Shown: positions 11,301 to 23,349 of the stretch, piece after piece
How the letters are laid out: the number at the start of each line of letters is the position of its first letter
Numbering within the stretch: position 1 is the stretch's first letter
DNA from: Ligula intestinalis
Taxonomy: Eukaryota > Platyhelminthes > Cestoda > Diphyllobothriidea > Diphyllobothriidae
Assembly (NCBI GenBank): GCA_036362985.1
Contig: JAYGXS010000008.1
Coordinates: 8,608,556-8,672,555 of the forward strand
Direction: 5' to 3'
Length of the DNA: 64,000 nucleotides
Notes under the pieces: model-generated
Told to the model about the DNA's origin: nothing
Databases searched by the model: none
The model's input: the letters and a program-made list of their open reading frames with translations, nothing else
Position numbers and translations under genes: made by a program

Positions 11301-11619
11301 TTATAAAATGCTGGCTGATAAGCTTACTTATATACATTCTTTTCATGCAAAGGCAAGGCCTTTTCCGGGTAAAACAGCCTTAAACTGACTACCTCAATCT
11401 CCTTCTTTACTTAGGTCATCCACTGTACACAAGACACGGCGAAAAAGGAGGAGTCTAGGAGGGGTTTTATTTGTCCCAGGGTTTTTATAGAAAAAGGCGT
11501 CGATTTTATGGATTGTGTAAAGCTTTTATCGAGAATGCATACTCATGCTCTCTGGGACTGATGATGATAATGCCGACGATAAAATGCAGGGGAATCTTGA
11601 GGTTGAGTTCACGACACTT

Positions 11620-11990
11620 GAGGAGATTGTTACTGTTGCAATAATGCCAAAAGCTAAGATTCATGCCATCCCAGACGCTTTATTTCAATTCCGCAAGGTG
11701 GACAATGAGAGTAAGGTCGCAAGGAAAAAGAAGTCTTCATTGTGTCCCTTGTATGATTATAAGATCGGACCAATCAGATTGTGTGCTCGATCGAGTAGCG
11801 ACTCGATTGGTTTTCTGATTTGTTCAACCCTATTTGTCTGTCCCTATATCGGAAGCCTCGCGTGACCTCAGCTCCTTGAAAGGCGCGCGTGCGTGCGGGA
11901 TTTTATGTGTGGGCAGACCGATAGCATGACGTGAGAGCGTCTCGCCCTGGCTGCATGTACAAAAGTCTGTTAGGACGACTTCTAACAATT
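11620..11990 (+). repeat. Dispersed repeat family B, copy 1
   Basis: It shares, in order, tgccaaaagctaagatt, gaccaatcagattgtg, gagtagcgactcgatt, tgagagcgtctcgcc and a terminal tctaaca with copies at 26690-26945 and 60610-60965. The unit is about 350 bp, GC-rich in its second half, and non-coding as far as I can see. Confidence 0.7.
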
Positions 11991-12599
11991 CCAAGAAGCC
12001 ACTTGTGGCCCAAAATAAGGGCCTACATATTTGAAACCTGGGGGGTCTCGCGCACTCGGACGCCACGAAGGATTCTCATTGGAAAAAAATTTTCGAACAT
12101 GTAAAAACCATGGAAACTAAATGTTGTATCGTGCAATTGAAAAATCGAATAACACTCAGGAATTGTCACTTTGTTGAGATCTTCATATTTCACCATTACG
12201 GTGCCATTCACAGTCTGCCGGAAAATCGCGCAAAGGTCAAAATCAGAGGGCTGTCTTTGAAGTCGGTTTGTCAAATTGGTGAGATGATGTCGTGGTGCCG
12301 TATATTTTCCTATCTATAATGACCAACTACTTACACTTTTTCAGTAGGTTGAATAACCCATGATCTTCCGGTTTTCTACATGCCACCCATCGATCCAGCT
12401 AGGATTTGCTGATGGCATTGAACTGCACAGCGGTTCTTCGAAGGCAACTGCATTTCATAATAGCTATAATCGGCAAACTAAGAAAAGTTGGCCTTTTGAA
12501 CTAACAACGGGAATTATCGCTTGCTTACAATTTTTAAGTAGGGTGATTTACATAATCTGGCCACTTTTATTCTTCTTTAAACTTTTTCATAGTTGTTGG

Positions 12600-12925
12600 T
12601 GGTGATACCACTGGAAAATGTCTCTCAGTTACCTCGCCCGAGGGTTGGGCACACTCCCCCTCCATATACGCGTTCACCGTTGGTCGGGCGGGGGGGGGGT
12701 TAGCGATTTTATTAAAGCTAATTCATTGTCTTCTTCCAAGGTTTGAGTACGCGACCCAACTTGCCCTCGTAACTGTTTATTTAACAAAAATATTGGGATC
12801 TTATTTGTTCCCTAACATGCCCCGGTCATCCTCTCCCCAAAAATCAGGTGTACGTTAGCCTGCGGGGCGCGCTTCACACTTTCCTTAGAGGATCCCACGA
12901 CATTATCCTACCGTGAAATTTGTTT
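12600..12925 (+). repeat. Dispersed repeat family C, plus copy
   Basis: It contains ctcgcccgaggg, a G-run (12688-12699), gagtacgcgacccaactt and ggggcgcgcttcacac. These occur in the same order on the minus strand at 63590-63885. It is non-coding and of unknown type. Confidence 0.72.
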
Positions 12926-13701
12926 AACCAAGTGAATTTATTGCGCCAATACACTTATAATAACTTGCTTAGATGTATTCAGAATTCTAAAACGGAGAAA
13001 GACGCACAAAAATTAATGGATAGGACGCTGTCTTTGGAAGTGACATTCATTAATGATTGACCCCTTGAGGACAATGCATCATGTTTATTTCTTGCCTTCG
13101 CTGATTCTGTATCCAGTTGGAACGCGTACGTCGAACCTGAGTGATAACAACTGCCAATGTAGTACGGTGCTATTAAACAAATAGTACAGGATAAACTAGG
13201 TACAAAACTGAACAGTGGATACACGCAGTCAAGAACAAGGGAGTCGGCCAAATATCCCCTGAGTCTAGATAAGGCGACGACGCATGTTCAACAACGCCAT
13301 ACGGGTGCAGAGTGAAGCTAGTCTTACGGGAGCGTGTGTGTCAGTGGGAGAGGGGGCGACGGCTGCTTTTATGGGACTTCAAGAGGCAGTTAACGTGGCA
13401 CCTGATTGGTGTGAACATCTGGCTCGGAAGGGGGAGTCTTGTACAGAAGCTCAAGACGGGTCGGCTGGGAGGATGGATCTTCGAGGCTCTCGGAATGCGT
13501 CGGCTGGAGGGGCGAGGGGTAGCTTTCGGAGGAGTCGTGACTTGCTGCATGCGATAATAAACAGATTCAAAGGTGTTCAGGTCAGTCAGGGACAAGAGCT
13601 GTGGCTCAAGTCCTCTTTCCTGCGTTGGACCGAAAGGGGGGGGGGATAGTTCAAGAGGCATATTTTTTTTCTCGACTGTCTTCACAAACAAGTGTAGTCG
13701 A

Positions 13702-13754
13702 GTGGGAATGGGGGAACAGGGGGGGGGGGCGGGAAGGGGGGGGGGGGGGGGGAG
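13702..13754 (+). repeat. G-rich low-complexity tract
   Basis: Runs of 5 to 19 consecutive Gs are broken by a few other bases. This fits simple-sequence expansion and could form G-quadruplex structure. Homopolymers this long are also prone to assembly length error. Confidence 0.8.
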
Positions 13755-13759
13755 AATTG

Positions 13760-16700
13760 ACGGACACGTAGAACAGAGGAAGGGGACATGTTTCGGAAGA
13801 GGAGAACAGTCGTATTTTGGTCGCACAGGATTTTACTGGAGATGAACGTAGGGAATTTCAAAATTGTTTAGGCGGAAAGAGCAATGCGTTTGTGGCAATT
13901 ACACTGACTGCTAATTCAGGGAGCCGGGTATTACCAGGGCAAAGCAAGGTTCACAACATGCTCCAGTTTTTTTACATAGGTCGGGCTTGGCCATCATATA
14001 GAGGCTGCCTCCAGGTAGCGCAATGTACGAGTTTTTCGTGCCCGAACAAGTACTCAGGAGGATGTTTTGGGGTCTACAGAATGGCCCATATCCAATAGGT
14101 GTTCAGTGATGGAAGAACGGGGAGTCCTATTATCCTGTTTTAAAAGCCAACTCGGCAAGTGCTCTTTAGCTCTGGCTGCAATTGCCGTTGTGTTTGCCCT
14201 ATGTAATTGCATCCACAAGTGTATGTTAATTCGTAAAGAACATTAGAAGTGGAGTACAACGGCAAGGCATTCTTCGCAGTTGGAGTCGAAGGATCTTCGT
14301 CGAGTTGCGAAGTACGAGCTCAGCTGCAAAGTAGGTTCTAGTTTACGAGTAAACCGTAATTTTAAAATCATAACCCTCTGGGTGGGGACGAATGCGGTAA
14401 GCATTCTCAATGAAAGTTTTACCGAGAAATAAAGGCGTGTTTTTGCTGGTAATTTGCACGCCCATGGTATTTCGATCCAATTTTATACTCCGAAGGGAAT
14501 TTGAAGGTACTATGTACTATTGAATTTATCTCGATTTTGCATGTTTTACAAATATTTGAATGACAATTAGGAAATATGACTGCACATTTTTAAGTGGAAA
14601 TTATTTTATCGTATGAACGTCAAGACTTCAAACGATTGTACTCTGAAAGAAAGGAGAACTGACCATTGCAGGACCCAGCACTGCTTAAGTAAATTAGTAT
14701 GAAGGGTCATAATCAGTCGGCTGGAGTTCAAAATACTTCCCAGAGTTTGTCACCATTTCCAGTTTGTTGAAAGCACTATGCGTGAGCCTTTGAGTACCTT
14801 GGTTCCAACGTAAACTTTGGTGCAGTGTTCATCATGAGGGTTCAAATGGTAAAATGGAGCTATAAAAATTTAAAAAGTTGAGCACAAATCTGAAAGCTTG
14901 ATTTCAGACTGCGGATACTCCGGATCATTGTGGAACATAAATTATTAAAAGTTCAATTTCTGGATTTCCATCGATGCTTACATCGCTAAAACTGTGAAGA
15001 GAAGTGTTTGACCGCCCTGACAAACAAGGAGAGCTTCCGCAAGTCCTGATTTCCCTGTTAAAAGTATAGTTTTAATGGATGAGGTTGGTTGCGTTAGTCA
15101 TTTCAAAAAAATTTATGCACTTATCACACAAAAAAGACGCATTATCCACGCATTAGTCACACAATTAACCTTTAACAACGAATTCCGCAAGACATTTGGG
15201 CTGGGAGACCTTTGCAATTGGGCGGTCAGTATCAGTATCGGTATATTGAGGGATATGTAGGAAAAATTTATTTGAGTGCCCTATTTGTACATATGTGCAT
15301 TGGTAGCAAAAAAATTGTTGCTTATACAGTTGACGAGGCCAGTTGTCCTGTGTCATAGGATGAAAATAGGAGCAGACAGTGAAAAAAATTCCTCAGGGAT
15401 TTTTAGGAGAAAAACTGTCGCTCTTGTGGGGGTAATGCGTGGGATTTAGGAGAAAAAGGGGATTCCAACGGGGGGGGGCATTACAAAGGTTCCCAGGATC
15501 ATCTCCGTGAGGAAGCCACGTACTGATTCTTCCTTGCTGATTGCAGAGTCCGCCCACGGAACTGGAAAAACAGAGACATCCCTCCAGCTCGTCGACAGTC
15601 CGCTTTGGGTCGAACCAAGGGTGAATAATTAGGCCGTCAGGTCTGGCTGATAAGATCGCTAGCGGGGTAATCACGGTCTTACGATTAATCCCTACCATCC
15701 ACTGAATGAAGACTTATAGGTAAAGAAAACACTGGCGTTTTAGAATTAAATAATCACATAGTTCATTTGCTGCTGAAGTATATGCCTGTCAAGCCACTGC
15801 TTGGTTTTCTCAACAGACTTGAGTATTACAATCGCCTCAAGAACGTTTTTACGGTTGCACGAAACTTTTTGAGAAAATGTTTTTTTTAAATGCAATCTTT
15901 CTTGGGAACGTGTACTTGGCAATGATGCGAGTTGAAAGATAGGGAACATTGATATCAAGTCTGCACGTAATTACTTTAAACTCATAGGAAAGGCATTGAC
16001 CTTACTAAGACCAATGTCATGAGCCACTGAGCCTCGACCGCTCAGTAGTTTTGAGACTCCTCTCTATATCCTTTCATGCAGGCGATAATCTTACTGTATC
16101 CAGCGTTTCCAAGCCTGAATAGCATGTCAAAGATGCAACCTTGCAAAGGTACCGAAGCAATCTTCATTTAAAACTCTAAATGCTCGCTTACTAGCGAACA
16201 GCATCGAAATTAAGGCTTTGGCTCTATTATAAAGGTGTGCATAAGGCATTCAATTAGCTGACATACAAACGCCGAGATCGTTCTCTCTAGCCGCTTCTCT
16301 GTGTGACACTTCGTTCAGATAGTAGGGTGACGTATCAGGGACCTGATTTCAATTTCTCAAAAGCTGCAAGGCCCACATTTTCAGGGTTAAAGTTCAAGAT
16401 ACATATGCGGGACCGCTTGTCCATTAGATGAATGCAGCATTTTGCATAATTTTCTATATTATTATATCACATGCGAATGTAGCACAATCGCATTCCAATT
16501 CATGTACAATATCATTAATGAATAACGGAGAGTGATTTGATCCGCGCATTGGACCTTGTACTCACTAGCATGCTCTATATGTTCCAGACACCACACACGT
16601 GCATTGCTTGCGTCTACTATGACACGGTATTCGGATACCCCCGTCGTTGCTTTCTACACTATGCATTTAGGCAACCATTATTAGTAAAAGAGCGCTTAGC

Positions 16701-16900
16701 AGGTTTCAATATCTACAAGTACTCAGGAGCTCTCAGAACCGTCCGCTTATCTGCGAGAAAGCATAAAAGATCTGTAGAATAGCGCAGCGCACTCATTCTA
16801 TAATGATTTCATTTGCTTTTCCAGCACCAATCTTTCTACGAAGCATCAATGGTGTGAATTAAAACCACTTATAGGTGTTAAGGCTATGGTAGGTTAACCT
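13760..16900. other. No feature recognised
   Basis: This is about 3 kb of AT-rich sequence without recognisable exon, RNA gene or repeat boundary. Open frames are short and have no motif. Confidence 0.4.
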
Positions 16901-16904
16901 AATA

Positions 16905-17240
16905 CCTACAATCTTCCAGGCCAGGTTCCTTAGGAGATCGATAAGTCTTGGAAAGGCCAGAGTAGAGGGAAGAGTATATTGTGTACATAAGGGAAAGAAG
17001 AATAAGTGGAGAGAAGTTGGACTTCAGAGCACACGCCTTTTTGCTAGAGCGCAATGGTCATGAATGACGTCTGGCGGCCGAGAGTGGGGGGAAATATACT
17101 GATTCGAGTGGTGCTTGGGGGGCCGCGAGAACCTAGACACACGTGTGTGTGTCCGAGTGGAAGTAGGTCAAGCCTCTGCAGGTCAGCGCGACTGTAAGCA
17201 CTGACTGAGGTATTGGATAACCTTGAGGCAGCTGGCGTTG
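16905..17240 (+). repeat. Dispersed repeat family A, copy 2
   Basis: It opens caatcttccaggccagg and continues ttccttaggaga, ggaaaggccagagtag and atattgtgtaca, matching the other family A copies in order. It has the same orientation as all the others. Confidence 0.68.
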
Positions 17241-18099
17241 AACAATGACGCCGGACAAAACAATGGAGGGCGTTGGCCGGCAGCATCCACTACACACTCA
17301 TTTCTGAAAGATCTACCCCTCTTGGTGAAGTCCACTGTGCATAGATTCAGCTTTGATAAGCACTGGCGCAATTGCTCAAGTGCGACTTCAAGCAAATTCA
17401 AGCTTGCTCTCAACGCCACCAAACAAAGAACAGACGCGGATAGACCAGTGGCGAATGAGGTTTTGGCAAAATTAGGAGATAGCGCAGGTCTACTAAAAGC
17501 CACTGGGTATGGTATGTCAATATAAACCAGTTGACACTTACCTACTGTAAAATCAGTCATTTAAGGTCCGGAAACCGGAAAGATTGAAATCAAATTACGC
17601 GTGAACGACGTAAATTAGCAATTTTACATTGACAGTAGTGTCCACGTCCGTCCCTTGTCAACTTAACACATGAGCAGACCTATCTGAAGATGAACACCTC
17701 CAGGATGTAGGTTACCATTTAAATCACATTTGTAGCAATGAAGATAATAGTTAGGTGTCGCGATCGAAACATCAATATAAATCGTAATATTGTCAGGTAA
17801 CATTAATACACACGGCTAAACTTTCGACAGTTTTCATGTGATCAAAGGAATGTATCTGTTGCTTATAATTAATATATGTCGCAATCATTAGTACGGAAAA
17901 ACGAAACATTACTCGTTGATTGGGAATTATTTATGTGGACAATAACTTCCGCAAAGTAATGTATTTAACATAGTACAGTCGGAGCCGGTTATTAAGTCTA
18001 CGGTTTTTGCTATGTAAAATTCCGTCCCAAGCTGATTTGGGCTTAATACGCGCCAGTCATCGAGACGTATTTTTTTTTCTTCCTGTGGCACGCACAGTT

Positions 18100-18295
18100 A
18101 AGTACTGGCAATTCTTTTCAGTAAATGCCATATCAATCTGGAATAAGCTGCCCAAAAGTATTAAAACCCAGCAAAACTACCCTATGTTTAAGAGAGCTAT
18201 AACTAGTTTTCTACATTCAGGACAACTTTCACGAATTTTGGGTGCTGACTCGGTGGAATCTCTCTTTCACTCTGATGGCGTTCGTGGACTTTGAA
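18100..18295 (+). mobile_element. CR1-like retrotransposon C-terminal fragment
   Basis: The frame reads VNAISIWNKLPKSIKTQQ followed by FKRAITSFL. This is the usual end of CR1/Jockey-type reverse-transcriptase proteins (pattern: N.WN.LP... and then a FK..L helix). It lies inside the Tc1-type element. Confidence 0.55.
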
Positions 18296-18562
18296 CCCCG
18301 CCAGGCTTCACTGCTGAAGATAATGCGGCTGAAGCAGCAGCCCGCAGTCTGCTAACCCTTCAGCCGATAGCGCGCAACTTTTGCCGACAACCATTGAAGG
18401 AAGACTGAGAACACTGTGTTCTTGTGCCAACCCTCTCCTTCTGGAACTAATGTTTTTAAACGATATGAAACAGTTCTCCTGCTGATGAGTCAACTCAGCG
18501 TACAACTGTACATTTATTCCGTTTGTATCATACCTTTGAAGGCAGGTTTTTTTCACTTGAAA

Positions 18563-18643
18563 CAAACTCCCTATCTCGCCCAGTATTGACAAAACAAAAA
18601 ACCTGAAACAAAACCAATACTGGCTGCAACATAGGGAGTTTGT
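18563..18643. repeat. Imperfect inverted repeat (hairpin)
   Basis: Arms aacaaactccctat plus cagtattg and caatactgg plus atagggagtttgtt are inverted around a spacer of about 30 bases. This could form a hairpin within the element. Function unknown. Confidence 0.6.
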
Positions 18644-19299
18644 TTTAGGTTTTTTCCGGTCTTCGAGGTGTTGGAAGGCGCCCAAGAGGTGCATTACCAA
18701 CTCTTTACAATTGCCTGTAAACTGGCATAATAAACATATTATTATTATCTGTGGGCTTAATAACCGGTGACTACTGTATTAAGCCCAAATCAGCTTGGGA
18801 CGGATTTTACATAGCAAAAACTGTGGGCTTAGTAAACAGCGACTACTGTATAACATGCTGTATGTATTTCATAACTGCGGCCGCAGCTACTGCTCTGTTT
18901 GTTCTTAATATAGGTTTTAAAATTAACAATTGCTTTCGAATAATTAATAATATTATTCTGAATTACTGGTTTCGGCATAGGAAGATTGAATAAGTTTTAT
19001 TGATATGAAGCACCTCCAGCGTGCTATCATTCCTCTAAATAGCAAAGCAGTTACTTTTTGCCATAAATCCATATACTCATTTAGTTTTGAAGACTATTGC
19101 GCAACCCGTTTCAGTTTTCTGATCGCACGCTAAATCCACCCCTATTTTCTTAAGTTTTCATGTATGATGCTCCTACCGTTATTTGTTTCAGTATAATTCA
19201 GTAGACAGAGCCTTTGAAAACCCTATTCACAGATAGATTCTGTCAATTCACGCATATGTTTCAAAGCCACATATTTACATTACACAACTCGTTGTCCAC

Positions 19300-19760
19300 C
19301 AAATGTATGACCTGCAAGTAAAGTATGATCGAAATTTCTCATAAATGCACCGACGTTTTCTGTAAGAACAACTGAGGAAGGACGTTTGTTCCGGTATACA
19401 ATGCCCAATGGGAAAAGAATTTGGCCCACACTTCCAGTTTGGCATGATGTTTCTCCAGTTTGTATGAATGACCTCGGAGATTTTTCGGCTCTGCCAATTC
19501 AAGGAAATCAGCCATCTGCAGAGCACAGTCTACTCCCCTGACGAATTTGAATACCATGTTCATATCCCCACTGTAATGCCTATAGTAGAGAGAAAAAAGC
19601 TTCAGCCTTTCTAGTCCAACTCTATATGGTAGGCCTCCTAAGCTACTGACTAATTTGGTCACCTTTCATTGAACATTTTTCAGCCCTGCGTAATCTTGCT
19701 TCATCCAGGGGCACCATGCCTGGTTGCAATATTATAACATCAGCCACACAACTGTTCCAA
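19300..19760 (-). mobile_element. CR1-like retrotransposon 3' fragment
   Basis: The minus strand encodes YCNQAWCPWMKQDYAGLKNVQ (broken by a stop), then TKLVSSLGGLPYRVGLERL, LFSLYYRHYSGDMNMVFKF and LRGHSYKLEKHHAKLEVWA. This is the post-RT C-terminal region of CR1-clade non-LTR elements. Two overlapping frames (19339-19662 and 19275-19526) show a frameshift. It is a dead fragment. Confidence 0.72.
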
Positions 19761-20308
19761 ACACTCGCCCCAAAAGATCTGCATAAAAATAGAGGAAGGA
19801 TCTTTTGATCGCTTCTAGAATGTCAATAGTCCTCCGTGCAGTTTTGCACAGCGATTTGAGGGTTTAAGAGCGGGCGTCATACGTACACCGTGAACCCTTA
19901 TTTCGCCCACTTGCCGTATTTGCGATCCCCGATAAATTTGTCATGCTCAAGTAGTATCTCCTTTCCGCAACTAGACCATAGGCGGAGGCCTAAGAATTTC
20001 ATGAAAATGAGATTCGTAGCCACTTATCATACCACTTTTGCAAGCAATTCAAGTCATTTTGTATTCTCTGCCCATCCTCCGAGCATTCGATCGCATTCAA
20101 AATCATTTGTACTCTTTGTATGATTTTTAAACATTCTCATGTACTTTTTTCATAAGGATAAATAAATAATGCATTTTTGGTTTCAGAAAACACTGAATTA
20201 CCTAAAATGGCTAACGACCTTCACTATTGTTGTAGCTTGGACACTTTTATCGCACTGAAAGCCAGGTGTGCCAAACGAATAGCGCACTCGCGCCTGTAAC
20301 TGCATCTG

Positions 20309-20375
20309 ATGGCTATCGCTGATGCGGTTTCCGCGTCAACCAGCGGCGATCAAGCGCCGTTGCGAAGTGACAAGG
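20309..20375 (+). CDS. Possible first coding exon (weak)
   Basis: An ATG opens 22 codons (MAIADAVSASTSGDQAPLRS and DK) that are clearly GC-richer than the surroundings. They stop at a fair donor, AAG|GTAAAA. It lies upstream of the first recognised MBOAT exon on the same strand and could be its 5' exon. Its phase (0) does not join exon A (which needs phase 2), so at least one intermediate exon, not found, would be required. No homology supports it. Confidence 0.25.
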
Positions 20376-20379
20376 TAAA

Positions 20380-21610
20380 AGCACACATGTTTATTTTTGC
20401 TATAACCTTAGATTATTTTCTTCATATCAATGTTGGCAAGCTGCCTATTTGGGATACTACTTCGGGAAAGCCAAAAAGGTCGCAATTTGTCACCTTACAC
20501 GCGGCATTTATTTTCTCATCTTCTTGGATGTCTAATAGTCTTCGTTTGCTATGGCAGGTAATGGCCTTCTCAATATTTTATTTGGCTTCAATAAAAAGCG
20601 TTGGTCAGTATTTGACTAGGTTTCTTCAAATGTTAATTTCAGGGTCGTTGTCGTTTTTAGGATATTTCGGAAGCTCTCAGAACTGTCGTAGTCTCACCTT
20701 TATGAATATAACCTTGAGAAGATACATAATCCTTATGTAATGTATTTGTTTAATGGTGATAGCCACATGTCTATATACTAAAAATAAACAGATTATTCTT
20801 TTTTTGTCTAATAATATACGAACTCCGGGTTCCGGTCAGGAGTATTTTGAACCACCGAATGTCCTATTGACTAAGCCACTAATCGTTTCCTGTGTTCCTT
20901 TCTCTAATAAATTACTCATTTTATTCATGTAGTATAGTCTTTACACTAGTAAACCTAGGTTTCTTCGACCTCAAAGCGTGTCTTTTCTTCGCGTCTTTCA
21001 CAGTTTTGGTCGCATTTTTGTCGTTTTGTTTTTAAGCACTACGTCTCTTTTATCACTAAAGAACTGGTTCTTTTTTACAGTCTGTATCAAATTGACATTG
21101 CTGGCTTCGCATAACAGCATTACTATACTCCATTGAGACTGCTTCAAAATTTTTTTCTGATCCCTAGCATGAATAAAATGCCGCGTTTGTATGTCACCAG
21201 TTTGTCGCTAAGGTCAGCAGAGATAAATCTACTTTTCCAAGTTGATCCTTAAAGTAGAAAGTGTAACTGACTTAGGCATGAAACCCGTTGCGGAAAACGA
21301 TAACCTCCCTAGCGAGGGCCTACTTTGAACATATCAATCAAATAAAAAGGCATTCCTTGTAAGCTTCTAATTTAAAGTTTTTAATATAATTCTCCCCAGG
21401 GGAACGCTCTGGTCATTCCTCCTTTTTTTCAGAGTAGAGTTAGGGAAAAAGTGAGTTCTTTTCATTCATGCAGCAAAAAAAAACTGTTCCTTATTAAATT
21501 TTGAATTATTTTTGTTGGACGGTGCAAAGCCAAGGTGTATTTACTTTTTGAGATTTATTAAAAATTGACTCAAATAAAAAATTATTATTTTTATGCAACT
21601 AGTGGCGTAC
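20380..21610. other. No feature recognised
   Basis: AT-rich, with no supported exon. I looked here for the missing MBOAT N-terminal membrane segment and did not find one. Confidence 0.4.
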
Positions 21611-21611
21611 C

Positions 21612-22605
21612 TACAGTACAGACTAGAATTCGTGTAACATGCTGACATATGTGAAAGATTGATACTCTTTCGCTAATCAGCATTGAGTAAGGTCGTGATA
21701 CTTACTATCGTGTAGCCTATTCGGAAGTCATTTCAGTGAAGCTAATATGCCGGCTTTTTAAAGGGCTTCTTTTTGACCGCTAAAAGAACGTATGTACTGT
21801 AAAATATGGCTAATTAAGTAGTATGCGTTTTTATCATCGATTTTGACTGCCTTTAGAAATGTGACTATATTTTATGGAAAACATAAACGAAAAAATCTCT
21901 TGGACTCGTTTGGTAGAAAATTACACCTTCGTTAAATTTTATTCTTAAAGAAGGGGTATATTTCGGTTTTAAAAAAGTTTTCACTTATGAGCTTTCTCGG
22001 GTTGTCAGGTGTTCATTCATTATACATCACATCCATCAATTTATTAATGCTGCCTACAATGTATAAAAAATGTTCCACATCTGTTGTATATTTTATGAGA
22101 ACTATGTACCTTCTTCCTTGAACCCTAAGCGAAACCGTACTTTCCCTTAAGCAGGATGTACACAGTGTGCAGTTTGTAAACCTTGATTTCAAGTGTAGCA
22201 GTCAGTAGGTTTAAAAATTATTCGGCAATTTATAATTTTTTTTAAAAACGAAAGATACCCCTTCTTTTAGTATAAAACTTAAAGAAGGCGTAATTTGCTG
22301 CCAAATGAGTCCAAGAAATAATTTTTTCGTTTATGTTTTCCATAAAATATAGTTAAATTTCTAAAGGTAGCCAAAACCAATGATAAAAATGCATGCTACT
22401 TAAGTAGCTATATTTTACAGTATATAAGTTCTTTTAGCGGTCAGAAAGAAGCTCTTTAAAAAGCCGGCATCCTATCTTCACTGCAATGGCTTCAGAATAG
22501 CCTACACGATAATAAGTATTACAATCTTACTCAATGCTGATTAGCGAAACGGTATTAATCTTTCGCGTATGTCGGTATGTTACACGAATTGTAGACCGTA
22601 CTGTA
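21612..22605. mobile_element. Foldback MITE with about 370-bp TIRs, TA-flanked
   Basis: The left arm (21612-about 21985) and right arm (about 22235-22605) are inverted copies with scattered substitutions. They match from the ends (TACAGTAC, aattcgtgtaacat), through gctaatcagcattgagtaag, aaaaagccggc and ttccataaaatat, to the aaagaaggggtat type of motif. The centre of about 250 bp is unpaired. Ends of TA followed by CAGTAC fit a Tc1/mariner-type non-autonomous element. No transposase is present. Confidence 0.82.
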
Positions 22606-22609
22606 TTCC

Positions 22610-23170
22610 CAGTATAAACAAATTATTAACCGATAATAGATTTCCCAAGACATTATCACATACGTTAAAATGTAATACTGATTCTCATGTACCCTGTTGG
22701 TCCAGCGCGTCTGTCACTTGCCTCGTTTTGGGGACCAGGTGTTGTCCGGGTTTCGTTTTCATGGAGGCGTTGTGACAGGCGTAGGTGGAAGTTCACGGTG
22801 CACCAGTCATCTGCGCCCAATCCGGTCTTGTTGGGTAAGAGAGAGAGCGTGTGGTTAATGCTGCAGCCCTCGTCGGAAATGACGGTCCAACTGTCGATGT
22901 TGGGGGGATTCGGCTACATACTTCACCGAACCGAAGTTAAGCATTGTCTAGCCGCATATCACCATCCCTTCAACAGGCCTCGCTTGATGAGCTATGGTTT
23001 TAGTGTATATCACTCTCGTAAGCGAAGAAAATTTACTTGTTAGAGTAATATAATAACATAACGGGAGTGTTTATTCACCACGCCTACACAATTTATTTGC
23101 GCTTTTTTTCTTTTTTTTTTCTCATCGAATTCGCCAATAATATCTATCTTTTTCTTTCCTCACACACATC
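22610..23170. other. Intron preceding MBOAT exon A
   Basis: No supported exon is seen. The last part is a T-rich polypyrimidine tract (23102-23160) leading to the exon A acceptor. Confidence 0.4.
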
Positions 23171-23178
23171 CTGAGCAG

Positions 23179-23349
23179 CAGGTCCGTTCATATCTTTGCG
23201 ATGTGCGCCGTCTCCTACGCCTTTCTACAGCTACTGTCTCCGCTGTGGGCCTTCCGTCTCGTCTTCTCCTATTCCATGCTCTACCTCAGCTGGGCCAACA
23301 TCTACCGAATGAGCTTTGACTACAACAGCGTCTCAGCTGACGTTTCTCT
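23179..23349 (+). CDS. MBOAT lysophospholipid acyltransferase, exon A
   Basis: This is the first recognised exon of a membrane-bound O-acyltransferase resembling MBOAT1/2, enzymes that re-acylate lysophospholipids in the ER (Lands cycle). It encodes VHIFAMCAVSYAFLQLLSPL, further hydrophobic residues, then YLSWANIYRMSFDYNSVSAD. The last part matches the family's ...YLTVCQVTRVYIFDYGQYSAD region, just before the MMI..QK segment. One to two membrane segments are predicted by eye. The donor is TCT CT|GTAAGT at 23350. The acceptor is ambiguous: GAGCAGCAG gives three possible AGs (23175, 23178, 23181), each three bases apart and all keeping frame. Exons for the preceding roughly 80-90 residues were not found. 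Confidence 0.82.

Larger units (their letters stand above)
17974..18850. mobile_element. Tc1/mariner-type element with about 85-bp TIRs
   Basis: The left end, TACAGTCGGAGCCGGTTATT and onward to about 18062, is inverted at 18764-18850. Both arms share ttttgctatgtaaaat, ccgtcccaagctgatttggg and cttaata. TA dinucleotides at 17974 and 18849 with CAGT just inside match Tc1/mariner target duplication and terminus rules. The right arm carries the terminal 28-bp unit twice (18751-18778 and 18823-18850). No transposase frame was recognised inside; instead a retrotransposon-like C-terminal fragment lies at about 18100-18295. Confidence 0.7.

Noticed and set aside
13341..13826. 161-codon frame on the minus strand, Pro/Ser rich
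   Set aside because: It is produced by the G-rich low-complexity tract and has no motif or splice context.
22569..23043. Frames upstream of MBOAT exon A as its missing N-terminus
   Set aside because: They are not hydrophobic in the expected pattern, have no acceptor/donor pair in the right phase, and partly overlap the MITE arm.
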